64,000 nt of DNA from positions 147,719,745-147,783,744 of the forward strand of contig JAOWCC010001589.1 in assembly GCA_030867875.1 (NCBI GenBank), written 5' to 3'. The position numbers and the translations under genes were made by a program. Each line of letters starts with the position of its first letter. Positions within the stretch are counted from its first letter, which is position 1. Below are positions 1-10,546 of this stretch, one piece after another. The DNA comes from Actinernus sp. WN-2022. Lineage: Eukaryota; Cnidaria; Anthozoa; Actiniaria; Actinernidae. The notes under the pieces are model-generated. The model was not told where the DNA came from. It ran no database searches and worked only from the letters and a program-made list of their open reading frames with translations.

Positions 1-530
1 AATTGAAGAAAAAAATCAACATCTTCAAAAATGGTCAAATCTGTATTTTTTGGACCAGACCGGGTAGGCAAAAAATGTCAGATTTCTGACAAAAACTAAA
101 AAAACACTCAATATGCTTCAAAACGATGGCAAACAATCTGCTGATAGTTAACAGACATGATTGGATTAAGTTGGAGAAAGAAATGAAGAAAAAAATCAAC
201 ATCTTCAAAAATGGTCAAATCTGTATTTTTTTGACCAGACCGGGTAGGCAAAAAATATCAGATTTCTGACAAAAACTAAAAAACCACTCAATATGCTTCA
301 AAAGGTTGGCAAACAATCTCCTGGTAGCTTGAGAACAGAAATGGAGAAAGAATTGAAGAAAAAAATCAACATCTTCAAAAATGGTCAAATCTGTATTTTT
401 TGGACCAGACCGGGTAGGCAAAAAATATCAGATTTCTGACAAAAACTAAAAAACCACTCAATATGCTTCAAAATGATGGCAAACAATCTCCTGGTAGCTT
501 CAGAACACAAATGAAATAAGTTGGAGAAAG
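1..530 (+). repeat. Left edge: three monomers, block cut by window start
   Basis: Units 1-180 (M180), 181-350 (M170) and 351-530 (M180) lead into the first S. The S that should open this block lies before the window. The order M180-M170-M180 with AACGATGG then AGGTTGG variants resembles 2121-2650, which points to a local duplication within the left domain. Confidence 0.85.
181..350 (+). repeat. Representative M170 monomer (10-bp tail deletion)
   Basis: This monomer form is 170 bp. Its tail reads GCTTGAGAACAGAAATGGAG and lacks the ~10 bp (ATAAG/TTG region) found in the tail of full monomers. It is typically linked to the AGGTTGGC variant. Because 170 is not a multiple of 3, it shifts reading frame relative to M180. 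In the 1680-bp HOR two M170 units sit side by side just before the M100 unit. Another copy is at 2301-2470. Confidence 0.93.
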
Positions 531-700
531 AATAACAAAAATGCATACTTCACATAAAATTTAGAGTTTCATGTTTGCACTTACCTCAATTTAGGTCTCC
601 CAACACCTAAACTTGCCCAGAACCAAGCCATTCTGTCCACAAGCACTTCACATCTTTATCCTGGTAGCATCAGAACACCAATGGATTAAGTTGGAGAAAG
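531..700 (+). repeat. Representative S element, 170 bp (72 copies)
   Basis: S is a 170-bp unit whose first ~129 bp are unrelated to the monomer, while its last ~41 bp (CCTGGTAGCATCAGAACACC onward) match a monomer tail. About 38% GC by hand count. Copies start at 531, 1781, 2830, 4171, 4701, 5851, 7180, 7888, 8688, 9218, 10017, 10547, 12067, 12776, 13575, 14105, 15815, 16974, 18671, 19201, 20171, 20701, 21231, 22470, 23621, 24151, 25039, 25839, 26369, 27520, 28050, 29200, 29730, 30883, 31413, 32468, 33618, 34148, 34948, 35478, 36998, 37707, 38506, 39036, 40746, 41905, 43601, 44131, 45281, 45811, 46961, 47491, 48641, 49171, 50410, 51560, 52090, 52978, 53778, 54308, 55459, 55989, 57139, 57669, 58821, 59869, 60219, 60569, 61697, 62047, 62397, 63815. 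Origin unknown. It may be a captured foreign fragment or a relic of an older, longer unit. Confidence 0.95.
583..631 (-). other. Exon-like segment with 5' splice-site match inside S
   Basis: On the minus strand the S-specific part carries an ATG at 631-629 in a favourable context (A at -3, G at +4). Fifteen codons plus two bases follow, then GAG/GTAAGT at 587-579, a close match to the eukaryotic 5' splice-site consensus. Unspliced, the frame stops at the TAA within the donor after 16 codons. The same motif is present in every S copy I read. It suggests S may derive from a transcribed, intron-containing sequence, or the match may be chance. No matching acceptor or promoter is evident. Confidence 0.25.
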
Positions 701-880
701 AATTGAAGAAAAAAATCAACATCTTCAAAAATGGTCAAATCTGTATTTTTTGGACCAGACCGGGTAGGCAAAAAATGTCAGATTTCTGACAAAAACTAAA
801 AAACCACTCAATATGCTTCAAAATGATGGCAAACAATCTGCTGATCGTTTCCAGACATGAATGGATTATGTTGGAGAAAG
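701..880 (+). repeat. Representative M180 monomer
   Basis: This is a 180-bp unit running from AATTGAAG to TTGGAGAAAG, followed without a break by near-identical units at 881-1060, 1061-1240 and 1241-1420. Landmarks in order are an A-tract, CATCTTC, a T6 run, a GACCGGG core (the only CpG shared by nearly all full monomers), a second A-tract, a TCAGATTTCTGA dyad, two more A-tracts, ATGCTTCAAAA, GCAAACAATCTGCTGATAG and a variable tail. Variants across the array affect the base before TCAG (AT, GT or CT), the base after GGC (A or G), the ATGATGG word (ACGATGG, ATCATGG, AGGTTGG) and the tail (TTTCCAG, TTAACAG, GCTTCAG, GCTTGAG). These variant sets define the monomer types that recur in fixed order in the HORs. 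About 34% GC by hand count. Confidence 0.95.
776..791. repeat. Short perfect dyad in monomers, TGTCAG-ATTT-CTGACA
   Basis: A 6-bp stem with a 4-base centre, present in the TGTCAG version of the monomer (here, 956-971 and 1136-1151 among others). In the more frequent TATCAG and TCTCAG versions the outer pairs are lost and only a 4-bp core (TCAG/CTGA) remains. It could be a protein-binding dyad or a minor hairpin. No function can be shown from sequence alone. Confidence 0.7.
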
Positions 881-1780
881 AATTGGAGAAAAAAATCAAC
901 ATCTTCAAAAATGGTCAAATCTGTATTTTTTGGACCAGACCGGGTAGGCAAAAAATGTCAGATTTCTGACAAAAACTAAAAAACCACTCAATATGCTTCA
1001 AAATGATGGCAAACAATCTGCTGATAGTTTCCAGACATGAATGGATTATGTTGGAGAAAGAATTGGAGAAAAAAATCAACATCTTCAAAAATGGTCAAAT
1101 CTGTATTTTTTGGACCAGACCGGGTAGGCAAAAAATGTCAGATTTCTGACAAAAACTAAAAAACCACTCAATATGCTTCAAAATGATGGCAAACAATCTG
1201 CTGATAGTTTCCAGACATGAATGGATTATGTTGGAGAAAGAATTGGAGAAAAAAATCAACATCTTCAAAAATGGTCAAATCTGTATTTTTTGGACCAGAC
1301 CGGGTAGGCAAAAAATATCAGATTTCTGACAAAAACTAAGAAAACACTCAATATGCTTCAAAATGATGGCAAACAATCTGCTGATAGTTAACAGACATGA
1401 TTGGATTAAGTTGGAGAAAGAAATGAAGAAAAAAAATCAACATCTTCAAAAATGGTCAAATCTGTATTTTTTTGACCAGACCGGGTAGGCAAAAAATATC
1501 AGATTTCTGACAAAAACTAAAAAACAACTCAATATGCTTCAAAATGATGGCCAACAATCTGCTGATAGTTTCCAGACATGATTGGATTAAGTTGGAGAAA
1601 GAATTGAAGAAAAAATCAACATCTTCAAAAATGGTCAAATCTGTATGTTTTCGACCAGACCGGGTAGGCGAAAAATCTCAGATTTCTGACAAAAACTAAA
1701 AAACCACTCAAAATGCTTCAAAATGATGGCAAACAATCTCCTTGTAGCTTCAGAACACAAATGAAATAAGTTGGAGAAAG

Positions 1781-2829
1781 AATAACAAAAATGCATACTT
1801 CACATAAAATTTAGAGTTTCATGTTTGCACTTACCTCAATTTAGGTCTCCCAACACCTAAACTTGCCCAGAACCAAGCCATTCTGTCCACAAGCACTTCA
1901 CATATTTATCCTGGTAGCATCAGAACACCAATGGATTAAGTTGGAGAAAGAAATTAAGAAAAAAATCAACATCTTCAAAAATGGTCAAATCTGTATTTTT
2001 TTGACCAGACCGGGTAGGCAAAAAATATCAGATTTCTGACAAAAACTAAAAAACCACTCAATATGCTTCAAAAGGTTGGCAAACAATCTCCTGGTAGCTT
2101 GAGAACAGAAATGGAGAAAGAATTGAAGAAAAAAATCAACATCTTCAAAAATGGTCAAATCTGTATTTTTTGGACCAGACCGGGTAGGCAAAAAATGTCA
2201 GATTTCTGACAAAAACTAAAAAAACACTCAATATGCTTCAAAACGATGGCAAACAATCTGCTGATAGTTAACAGACATGATTGGATTAAGTTGGAGAAAG
2301 AAATGAAGAAAAAAATCAACATCTTCAAAAATGGTCAAATCTGTATTTTTTTGACCAGACCGGGTAGGCAAAAAATATCAGATTTCTGACAAAAACTAAA
2401 AAACCACTCAATATGCTTCAAAAGGTTGGCAAACAATCTCCTGGTAGCTTGAGAACAGAAATGGAGAAAGAATTGAAGAAAAAAATCAACATCTTCAAAA
2501 ATGGTCAAATCTGTATTTTTTGGACCAGACCGGGTAGGCAAAAAATATCAGATTTCTGACAAAAACTTAAAAAACACTCAATATGCTTCAAAATGATGGC
2601 AAACAATCTGCTGATAGTTAACAGACATGATTGGATTAAGTTGGAGAAAGAATTGAAGAAAAAATCAACATCTTCAAAAATGGTCAAATCTGTATTTTTT
2701 GGACCAGACCGGGTAGGCGAAAAATCTCAGATTTCTGACAAAAACTAAAAAACCACTCAAAATGCTTCAAAATGATGGCAAACAATCTCCTGGTAGCTTC
2801 AGAACACAAATGAAATAAGTTGGAGAAAG
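1781..2829 (+). repeat. Left-domain block, 1049 bp
   Basis: S 1781-1950, M170 1951-2120, M180 2121-2300, M170 2301-2470, M180 2471-2650, M179 2651-2829. The first S here has CACATATTTATC instead of CACATCTTTATC, a private variant. The alternation of M170 and M180 is an internal 350-bp duplication. Confidence 0.9.
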
Positions 2830-4170
2830 AATAACAAAAATGCATACTTCACATAAAATTTAGAGTTTCATGTTTGCACTTACCTCAATTTAGGTCTCCC
2901 AACACCTAAACTTGCCCAGAACCAAGCCATTCTGTCCACAAGCACTTCACATCTTTATCCTGGTAGCATCAGAACACCAATGGATTAAGTTGGAGAAAGA
3001 ATTGAAGAAAAAAATCAACATCTTCAAAAATGGTCAAATCTGTATTTTTTGGACCAGACCGGGTAGGCAAAAAATGTCAGATTTCTGACAAAAACTAAAA
3101 AACCACTCAATATGCTTCAAAATGATGGCAAACAATCTGCTGATCGTTTCCAGACATGAATGGATTATGTTGGAGAAAGAATTGGAGAAAAAAATCAACA
3201 TCTTCAAAAATGGTCAAATCTGTATTTTTTGGACCAGACCGGGTAGGCAAAAAATGTCAGATTTCTGACAAAAACTAAAAAACCACTCAATATGCTTCAA
3301 AATGATGGCAAACAATCTGCTGATAGTTTCCAGACATGAATGGATTATGTTGGAGAAAGAATTGGAGAAAAAAATCAACATCTTCAAAAATGGTCAAATC
3401 TGTATTTTTTGGACCAGACCGGGTAGGCAAAAAATATCAGATTTCTGACAAAAACTAAGAAAACACTCAATATGCTTCAAAATGATGGCAAACAATCTGC
3501 TGATAGTTAACAGACATGATTGGATTAAGTTGGAGAAAGAAATGAAGAAAAAAAATCAACATCTTCAAAAATGGTCAAATCTGTATTTTTTGGACCAGAC
3601 CGGGTAGGCAAATAATATCAGATTTCTGACAAAAACTAAAAAACCACTCAATATGCTTCAAAATGATGGCCAACAATCTGCTGATAGTTTCCAGACATGA
3701 ATGGATTATGTTGGAGAAAGAATTGGAGAAAAAAATCAACATCTTCAAAAATGGTCAAATCTGTATTTTTTGGACCAGACCGGGTAGGCGAAAAATATCA
3801 GATTTCTGACAAAAACTAAAAAACCACTCAATATGCTTCAAAATGATGGCCAACAATCTGCTGATAGTTTCCAGACATGAATGGATTATGTTGGAGAAAG
3901 AATTGGAGAAAAAAATCAACATCTTCAAAAATGGTCAAATCTGTATTTTTTGGACCAGACCGGGTAGGCGAAAAATATCAGATTTCTGACAAAAACTAAA
4001 AAACCACTCAATATGCTTCAAAAGGTTGGCAAACAATCTCCTGGTAGCTTGAGAACAGAAATGGAGAAAGAATTGAAGAAAAAAATCAACATCTTCAAAA
4101 AAAACACTCAAAATGATGGCAAACAATCTCCTGGTAGCTTCAGAACACAAATGAAATAAGTTGGAGAAAG
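2830..4170 (+). repeat. Left-domain block, 1341 bp
   Basis: S 2830-2999, M180 at 3000, 3180 and 3360, a 181-bp unit 3540-3720, M180 3721-3900, M170 3901-4070, and the first M100 of the window at 4071-4170. The first part repeats 531-1420 with one M180 fewer. The end (M180-M170-M100-S) is the module found later at 11797-12066, 15545-15814 and 61427-61696. Confidence 0.9.
4071..4170 (+). repeat. Representative M100 monomer (about 80 bp deleted)
   Basis: A monomer reduced to 100 bp. CATCTTCAAAAA joins directly to AAACACTCAAAATGATGG, removing the T6 run, the GACCGGG core and the TCAG dyad (about 70 bp). A further 10 bp is missing between the two TCAAAATG words that flank GCT in the full-length form. 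Both junctions lie in short direct repeats or A-runs, consistent with slippage or microhomology-mediated deletion. The form recurs as 100-102 bp, always as the last unit before S (for example 5750-5850, 11967-12066, 46860-46960, 61597-61696), so it arose once and spread with the HOR. Confidence 0.92.
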
Positions 4171-5850
4171 AATAACAAAAATGCATACTTCACATAAAAT
4201 TTAGAGTTTCATGTTTGCACTTACCTCAATTTAGGTCTCCCAACACCTAAACTTGCCCAGAACCAAGCCATTCTGTCCACAAGCACTTCACATCTTTATC
4301 CTGGTAGCATCAGAACACCAATGGATTAAGTTGGAGAAAGAATTGAAGAAAAAAATCAACATCTTCAAAAATGGTCAAATCTGTATTTTTTGGACCAGAC
4401 CGGGTAGGCAAAAAATATCAGATTTCTGACAAAAACTAAAAAACCACTCAATATGCTTCAAAACGATGGCAAACAATCTGCTGATAGTTAACAGACATGA
4501 TTGGATTAAGTTGGAGAAAGAAATGAAGAAAAAAATCAACATCTTCGAAAATGGTCAAATCTGTATTTTTTTGACCAGACCGGGTAGGCGAAAAATCTCA
4601 GATTTCTGACAAAAACTAAAAAACCACTCAAAATGCTTCAAAATGATGGCAAACAATCTCCTGGTAGCTTCAGAACACAAATGAAATAAGTTGGAGAAAG
4701 AATAACAAAAATGCATACTTCACATAAAATTTAGAGTTTCGTGTTTGCACTTACCTCAATTTAGGTCTCCCAACACCTAAACTTGCCCAGAACCAAGCCA
4801 TTCTGTCCACAAGCACTTCACATCTTTATCCTGGTAGCATCAGAACACCAATGGATTATGTTGGAGAAAGAAATGAAGAAAAAAATCAACATCTTCAAAA
4901 ATGGTCAAATCTGTATTTTTTGGACCAGACCGGGTAGGCAAAAAATATCAGATTTCTGACAAAAACTAAAAAACCACTCAATATGCTTCAAAATGATGGC
5001 CAACAATCTGCTGATAGTTTCCAGACATGAATGGATTATGTTGGAGAAAGAATTGGAGAAAAAAATCAACATCTTCAAAAATGGTCAAATCTGTATTTTT
5101 TGGACCAGACCGGGTAGGCAAAAAATATCAGATTTCTGACAAAAACTAAAAAAACACTCAATATGCTTCAAAATCATGGCCAACAATCTGTTGATAGTTT
5201 CCAGACATGAATGGATTATGTTGGAGAAAGAATTGGAGAAAAAATCAACATCTTCAAAAATGGTCAAATCTGTATTTTTTGGACCAGACCGGGTAGGCAA
5301 AAAATATCAGATTTCTGACAAAAACTAAAAAACCACTCAATATGCTTCAAAATGATGGCGAACAATCTGCTGATAGTTAACAGACATGATTGGATTAAGT
5401 TGGAGAAAGAATTGAAGAAAAAATCAACATCTTCAAAAATGGTCAAATCTGTATTTTTTTGGACCAGACCGGGTAGGCAAAAAATATCAGATTTCTGACA
5501 AAAACTAAAAAACCACTCAACATGCTTCAAAAGGTTGGCAAACAATCTCCTGGTAGCTTGAGAACAGAAATGGAGAAAGAATTGAAGAAAAAACTCAACA
5601 TCTTCAAAAATGGTCAAATCTGTATTTTTTGGACCAGACCGGGTAGGCGAAAAATCTCAGATTTCTGACAAAAACTAAAAAACCACTCAAAATGCTTCAA
5701 AAGGTTGGCAAACAATCTCCTGGTAGCTTGAGAACAGAAATGGAGAAAGAATTGAAGAAAAAAAATCAACATCTTCAAAAAAAACACTCAAAATGATGGC
5801 AAACAATCTCCTGGTAGCTTCAGAACACAAATGAAATAAGTTGGAGAAAG
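4171..5850 (+). repeat. 1680-bp HOR, first copy
   Basis: S 4171-4340, M180, M180, then S 4701-4870, M180 4871-5050, M180 5051-5230, M179 5231-5409, M170 5410-5579, M170 5580-5749, M100-type 5750-5850 (101 bp). The first S has TTTCATG and the second has TTTCGTG, the normal phase marker of this HOR. The monomer just before the second S has CTTCGAAAATGG and a T7 run followed by GACC, diagnostic for the short half. This isolated copy has the same 530+1150 step as the three-copy runs downstream. Confidence 0.93.
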
Positions 5851-7179
5851 AATAACAAAAATGCATACTTCACATAAAATTTAGAGTTTCGTGTTTGCAC
5901 TTACCTCAATTTAGGTCTCCCAACACCTAAACTTGCCCAGAACCAAGCCATTCTGTCCACAAGCACTTCACATCTTTATCCTGGTAGCATCAGAACACCA
6001 ATGGATTATGTTGGAGAAAGAAATGAAGAAAAAAATCAACATCTTCAAAAATGGTCAAATCTGTATTTTTTGGACCAGACCGGGTAGGCAAAAAATATCA
6101 GATTTCTGACAAAAACTAAAAAACCACTCAATATGCTTCAAAATCATGGCCAACAATCTGCTGATAGTTTCCAGACATGAATGGATTATGTTGGAGAAAG
6201 AATTGGAGAAAAAATCAACATCTTCAAAAATGGTCAAATCTGTATTTTTTGGACCAGACCGGGTAGGCAAAAAATATCAGATTTCTGACAAAAACTAAAA
6301 AACCACTCAATATGCTTCAAAATGATGGCGAACAATCTGCTGATAGTTAACAGACATGATTGGATTAAGTTGGAGAAAGAATTGAAGAAAAAATCAACAT
6401 CTTCAAAAATGGTCAAATCTGTATTTTTTGGACCAGACCGGGTAGGCAAAAAATATCAGATTTCTGACAAAAACTAAAAAACCACTCAATATGCTTCAAA
6501 ATCATGGCCAACAATCTGCTGATAGTTTCCAGACATGAATGGATTATGTTGGAGAAAGAATTGGAGAAAAAATCAACATCTTCAAAAATGGTCAAATCTG
6601 TATTTTTTGGACCAGACCGGGTAGGCAAAAAATATCAGATTTCTGACAAAAACTAAAAAACCACTCAATATGCTTCAAAATGATGGCGAACAATCTGCTG
6701 ATAGTTAACAGACATGATTGGATTAAGTTGGAGAAAGAATTGAAGAAAAAATCAACATCTTCAAAAATGGTCAAATCTGTATTTTTTTGGACCAGACCGG
6801 GTAGGCAAAAAATATCAGATTTCTGACAAAAACTAAAAAACCACTCAACATGCTTCAAAAGGTTGGCAAACAATCTCCTGGTAGCTTGAGAACAGAAATG
6901 GAGAAAGAATTGAAGAAAAAACTCAACATCTTCAAAAATGGTCAAATCTGTATTTTTTGGACCAGACCTGGTAGGCGAAAAATCTCAGATTTCTGACAAA
7001 AACTAAAAAACCACTCAAAATGCTTCAAAAGGTTGGCAAACAATCTCCTGGTAGCTTGAGAACAGAAATGGAGAAAGAATTGAAAAAAAAAAATCAACAT
7101 CTTCAAAAAAAAACACTCAAAATGATGGCAAACAATCTCCTGGTAGCTTCAGAACACAAATGAAATAAGTTGGAGAAAG
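5851..7179 (+). repeat. Variant HOR half, 1329 bp
   Basis: S 5851-6020 (TTTCGTG type), M180, three M179-type units, M170 6738-6907, M170 6908-7077 and a 102-bp M100-type unit. Compared with the 1150-bp half it has one additional M179. The core reads GACCTGG at 6969, a G-to-T change that destroys the otherwise conserved CCGG. The last unit has an unusually long A-run because GAAG became GAAA. Confidence 0.88.
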
Positions 7180-7887
7180 AATAACAAAAATGCATACTTC
7201 ACATAAAATTTAGAGTTTCATGTTTGCACTTACCTCAATTTAGGTCTCCCAACACCTAAACTTGCCCAGAACCAAGCCATTCTGTCCACAAGCACTTCAC
7301 ATCTTTATCCTGGTAGCATCAGAACACCAATGGATTAAGTTGGAGAAAGAATTGAAGAAAAAAATCAACATCTTCAAAAATGGTCAAATCTGTATTTTTT
7401 GGACCAGACCGGGTAGGCAAAAAATATCAGATTTCTGACAAAAACTAAAAAAACACTCAATATGCTTCAAAATCATGGCCAACAATCTGCTGATAGTTTC
7501 CAGACATGAATGGATTATGTTGGAGAAAGAATTGGAGAAAAAATCAACATCTTCAAAAATGGTCAAATCTGTATTTTTTGGACCAGACCGGGTAGGCAAA
7601 AAATATCAGATTTCTGACAAAAACTAAAAAACCACTCAATATGCTTCAAAATGATGGCGAACAATCTGCTGATAGTTAACAGACATGATTGGATTAAGTT
7701 GGAGAAAGAATTGAAGAAAAAATCAACATCTTCAAAAATGGTCAAATCTGTATTTTTTGGACCAGACCGGGTAGGCGAAAAATCTCAGATTTCTGACAAA
7801 AACTAAAAAACCACTCAAAATGCTTCAAAATGATGGCAAACAATCTCCTGGTAGCTTCAGAACACAAATGAAATAAGTTGGAGAAAG
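7180..7887 (+). repeat. 708-bp block
   Basis: S 7180-7349, M180 7350-7529, M179 7530-7708, M179 7709-7887. It precedes an S with the CAAGTAC variant, as do the 709-bp blocks at 12067 and 36998 and the 888-bp blocks at 24151 and 52090. Confidence 0.9.
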
Positions 7888-9217
7888 AATAACAAAAATG
7901 CATACTTCACATAAAATTTAGAGTTTCATGTTTGCACTTACCTCAATTTAGGTCTCCCAACACCTAAACTTGCCCAGAACCAAGCCATTCTGTCCACAAG
8001 TACTTCACATCTTTATCCTGGTAGCATCAGAACACCAATGGATTATGTTGGAGAAAGAAATGAAGAAAAAAATCAACATCTTCAAAAATGGTCAAATCTG
8101 TATTTTTTGGGCCAGACCGGGTAGGCAAAAAATATCAGATTTCTGACAAAAACTAAAAAACAACTCAATATGCTTCAAAATGATGGCCAACAATCTGCTG
8201 ATAGTTTCCAGACATGAATGGATTATGTTGGAGAAAGAATTGGAGAAAAAAATCAACATCTTCAAAAATGGTCAAATCTGTATTTTTTGGACCAGACCGG
8301 GTAGGCAAATAATATCAGATTTCTGACAAAAACTAAAAAACCACTCAATATGCTTCAAAATGATGGCGAACAATCTGCTGATAGTTAACAGACATGATTG
8401 GATTAAGTTGGAGAAAGAATTGAAGAAAAAATCAACATCTTCAAAAATGGTCAAATCTGTATTTTTTGGACCAGACCGGGTAGGCGAAAAATCTCAGATT
8501 TCTGACAAAAACTAAAAAACCACTCAAAATGCTTCAAAAGGTTGGCAAACAATCTCCTGGTAGCTTGAGAACAGAAATGGAGAAAGAATTGAAGAAAAAA
8601 AATCAACATCTTCAAAAAAAACACTCAAAATGATGGCAAACAATCTCCTGGTAGCTTCAGAACACAAATGAAATAAGTTGGAGAAAGAATAACAAAAATG
8701 CATACTTCACATAAAATTTAGAGTTTCATGTTTGCACTTACCTCAATTTAGGTCTCCCAACACCTAAACTTGCCCAGAACCAAGCCATTCTGTCCACAAG
8801 CACTTCACATCTTTATCCTGGTAGCATCAGAACACCAATGGATTAAGTTGGAGAAAGAATTGAAGAAAAAAATCAACATCTTCAAAAATGGTCAAATCTG
8901 TATTTTTTGGACCAGACCGGGTAGGCAAAAAATATCAGATTTCTGACAAAAACTAAAAAACCACTCAATATGCTTCAAAACGATGGCAAACAATCTGCTG
9001 ATAGTTAACAGACATGATTGGATTAAGTTGGAGAAAGAAATGAAGAAAAAAATCAACATCTTCGAAAATGGTCAAATCTGTATTTTTTTGACCAGACCGG
9101 GTAGGCGAAAAATCTCAGATTTCTGACAAAAACTAAAAAACCACTCAAAATGCTTCAAAATGATGGCAAACAATCTCCTGGTAGCTTCAGAACACAAATG
9201 AAATAAGTTGGAGAAAG
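7888..9217 (+). repeat. 1330-bp HOR (800+530)
   Basis: S 7888-8057 carrying CAAGTACTTC instead of CAAGCACTTC, M180 with a GGGCCAGACC variant, M180 with GGCAAATAATATC, a 169-bp M170 type and a 101-bp M100 type. The 530-bp module at 8688-9217 follows. The CAAGTAC S and the GGGCC monomer always occur together (also 12776, 25039, 37707, 52978), so this is a second phased HOR. Confidence 0.9.
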
Positions 9218-10546
9218 AATAACAAAAATGCATACTTCACATAAAATTTAGAGTTTCGTGTTTGCACTTACCTCAATTTAGGTCTCCCAACACCTAAACT
9301 TGCCCAGAACCAAGCCATTCTGTCCACAAGCACTTCACATCTTTATCCTGGTAGCATCAGAACACCAATGGATTATGTTGGAGAAAGAAATGAAGAAAAA
9401 AATCAACATCTTCAAAAATGGTCAAATCTGTATTTTTTGGACCAGACCGGGTAGGCAAAAAATATCAGATTTCTGACAAAAACTAAAAAAACACTCAATA
9501 TGCTTCAAAATCATGGCCAACAATCTGTTGATAGTTTCCAGACATGAATGGATTATGTTGGAGAAAGAATTGGAGAAAAAATCAACATCTTCAAAAATGG
9601 TCAAATCTGTATTTTTTGGACCAGACCGGGTAGGCAAATAATATCAGATTTCTGACAAAAACTAAAAAACCACTCAATATGCTTCAAAATGATGGCGAAC
9701 AATCTGCTGATAGTTAACAGACATGATTGGATTAAGTTGGAGAAAGAATTGAAGAAAAAATCAACATCTTCAAAAATGGTCAAATCTGTATTTTTTGGAC
9801 CAGACCGGGTAGGCGAAAAATCTCAGATTTCTGACAAAAACTAAAAAACCACTCAAAATGCTTCAAAAGTTTGGCAAACAATCTCCTGGTAGCTTGAGAA
9901 CAGAAATGGAGAAAGAATTGAAGAAACAAAATCAACATCTTCAAAAAAAACACTCAAAATGATGGCAAACAATCTCCTGGTAGCTTCAGAACACAAATGA
10001 AATAAGTTGGAGAAAGAATAACAAAAATGCATACTTCACATAAAATTTAGAGTTTCATGTTTGCACTTACCTCAATTTAGGTCTCCCAACACCTAAACTT
10101 GCCCAGAACCAAGCCATTCTGTCCACAAGCACTTCACATCTTTATCCTGGTAGCATCAGAACACCAATGGATTAAGTTGGAGAAAGAATTGAAGAAAAAA
10201 ATCAACATCTTCAAAAATGGTCAAATCTGTATTTTTTGGACCAGACCGGGTAGGCAAAAAATATCAGATTTCTGACAAAAACTAAAAAACCACTCAATAT
10301 GCTTCAAAACGATGGCAAACAATCTGCTGATAGTTAACAGACATGATTGGATTAAGTTGGAGAAAGAAATGAAGAAAAAAATCAACATCTTCGAAAATGG
10401 TCAAATCTGTATTTTTTTGACCAGACCGGGTAGGCGAAAAATCTCAGATTTCTGACAAAAACTAAAAAACCACTCAAAATGCTTCAAAATGATGGCAAAC
10501 AATCTCCTGGTAGCTTCAGAACACAAATGAAATAAGTTGGAGAAAG
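9218..10546 (+). repeat. 1329-bp HOR (799+530)
   Basis: S 9218 (TTTCGTG type), M180, M179, a 169-bp unit with the private words AAAGTTTGGC and GAAACAAAATC, and a 102-bp M100 type, then the 530-bp module at 10017-10546. Identity with the later duplicate (34948 onward) is clear from 10017. The preceding 799 bp does not match 34148-34947 unit for unit, so the left end of the large duplication lies near here. Confidence 0.88.

Larger units (their letters stand above)
531..1780 (+). repeat. Left-domain block, 1250 bp
   Basis: S 531-700, then M180 at 701, 881, 1061 and 1241, a 181-bp unit at 1421-1601 (one extra A) and M179 at 1602-1780. The run of M180 units with the TGTCAG dyad is the least modified part of the array. 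The last monomer carries CTTGTAGC instead of CTGGTAGC, a variant seen again only at the right end (around 60529 and 62356). Confidence 0.9.

Noticed and set aside
531..700. S as a transposable element
   Set aside because: No terminal inverted repeats, target-site duplication, poly(A) tail or Pol III boxes were seen. Its end is continuous with a monomer tail, so replacement of part of a monomer fits better than a clean insertion.
746..751. T6-T8 runs as transcription terminators, and AATAAA-like words as poly(A) signals
   Set aside because: They occur in every monomer or as sporadic variants in an AT-rich repeat, with no promoter or gene upstream. They carry no specific information.
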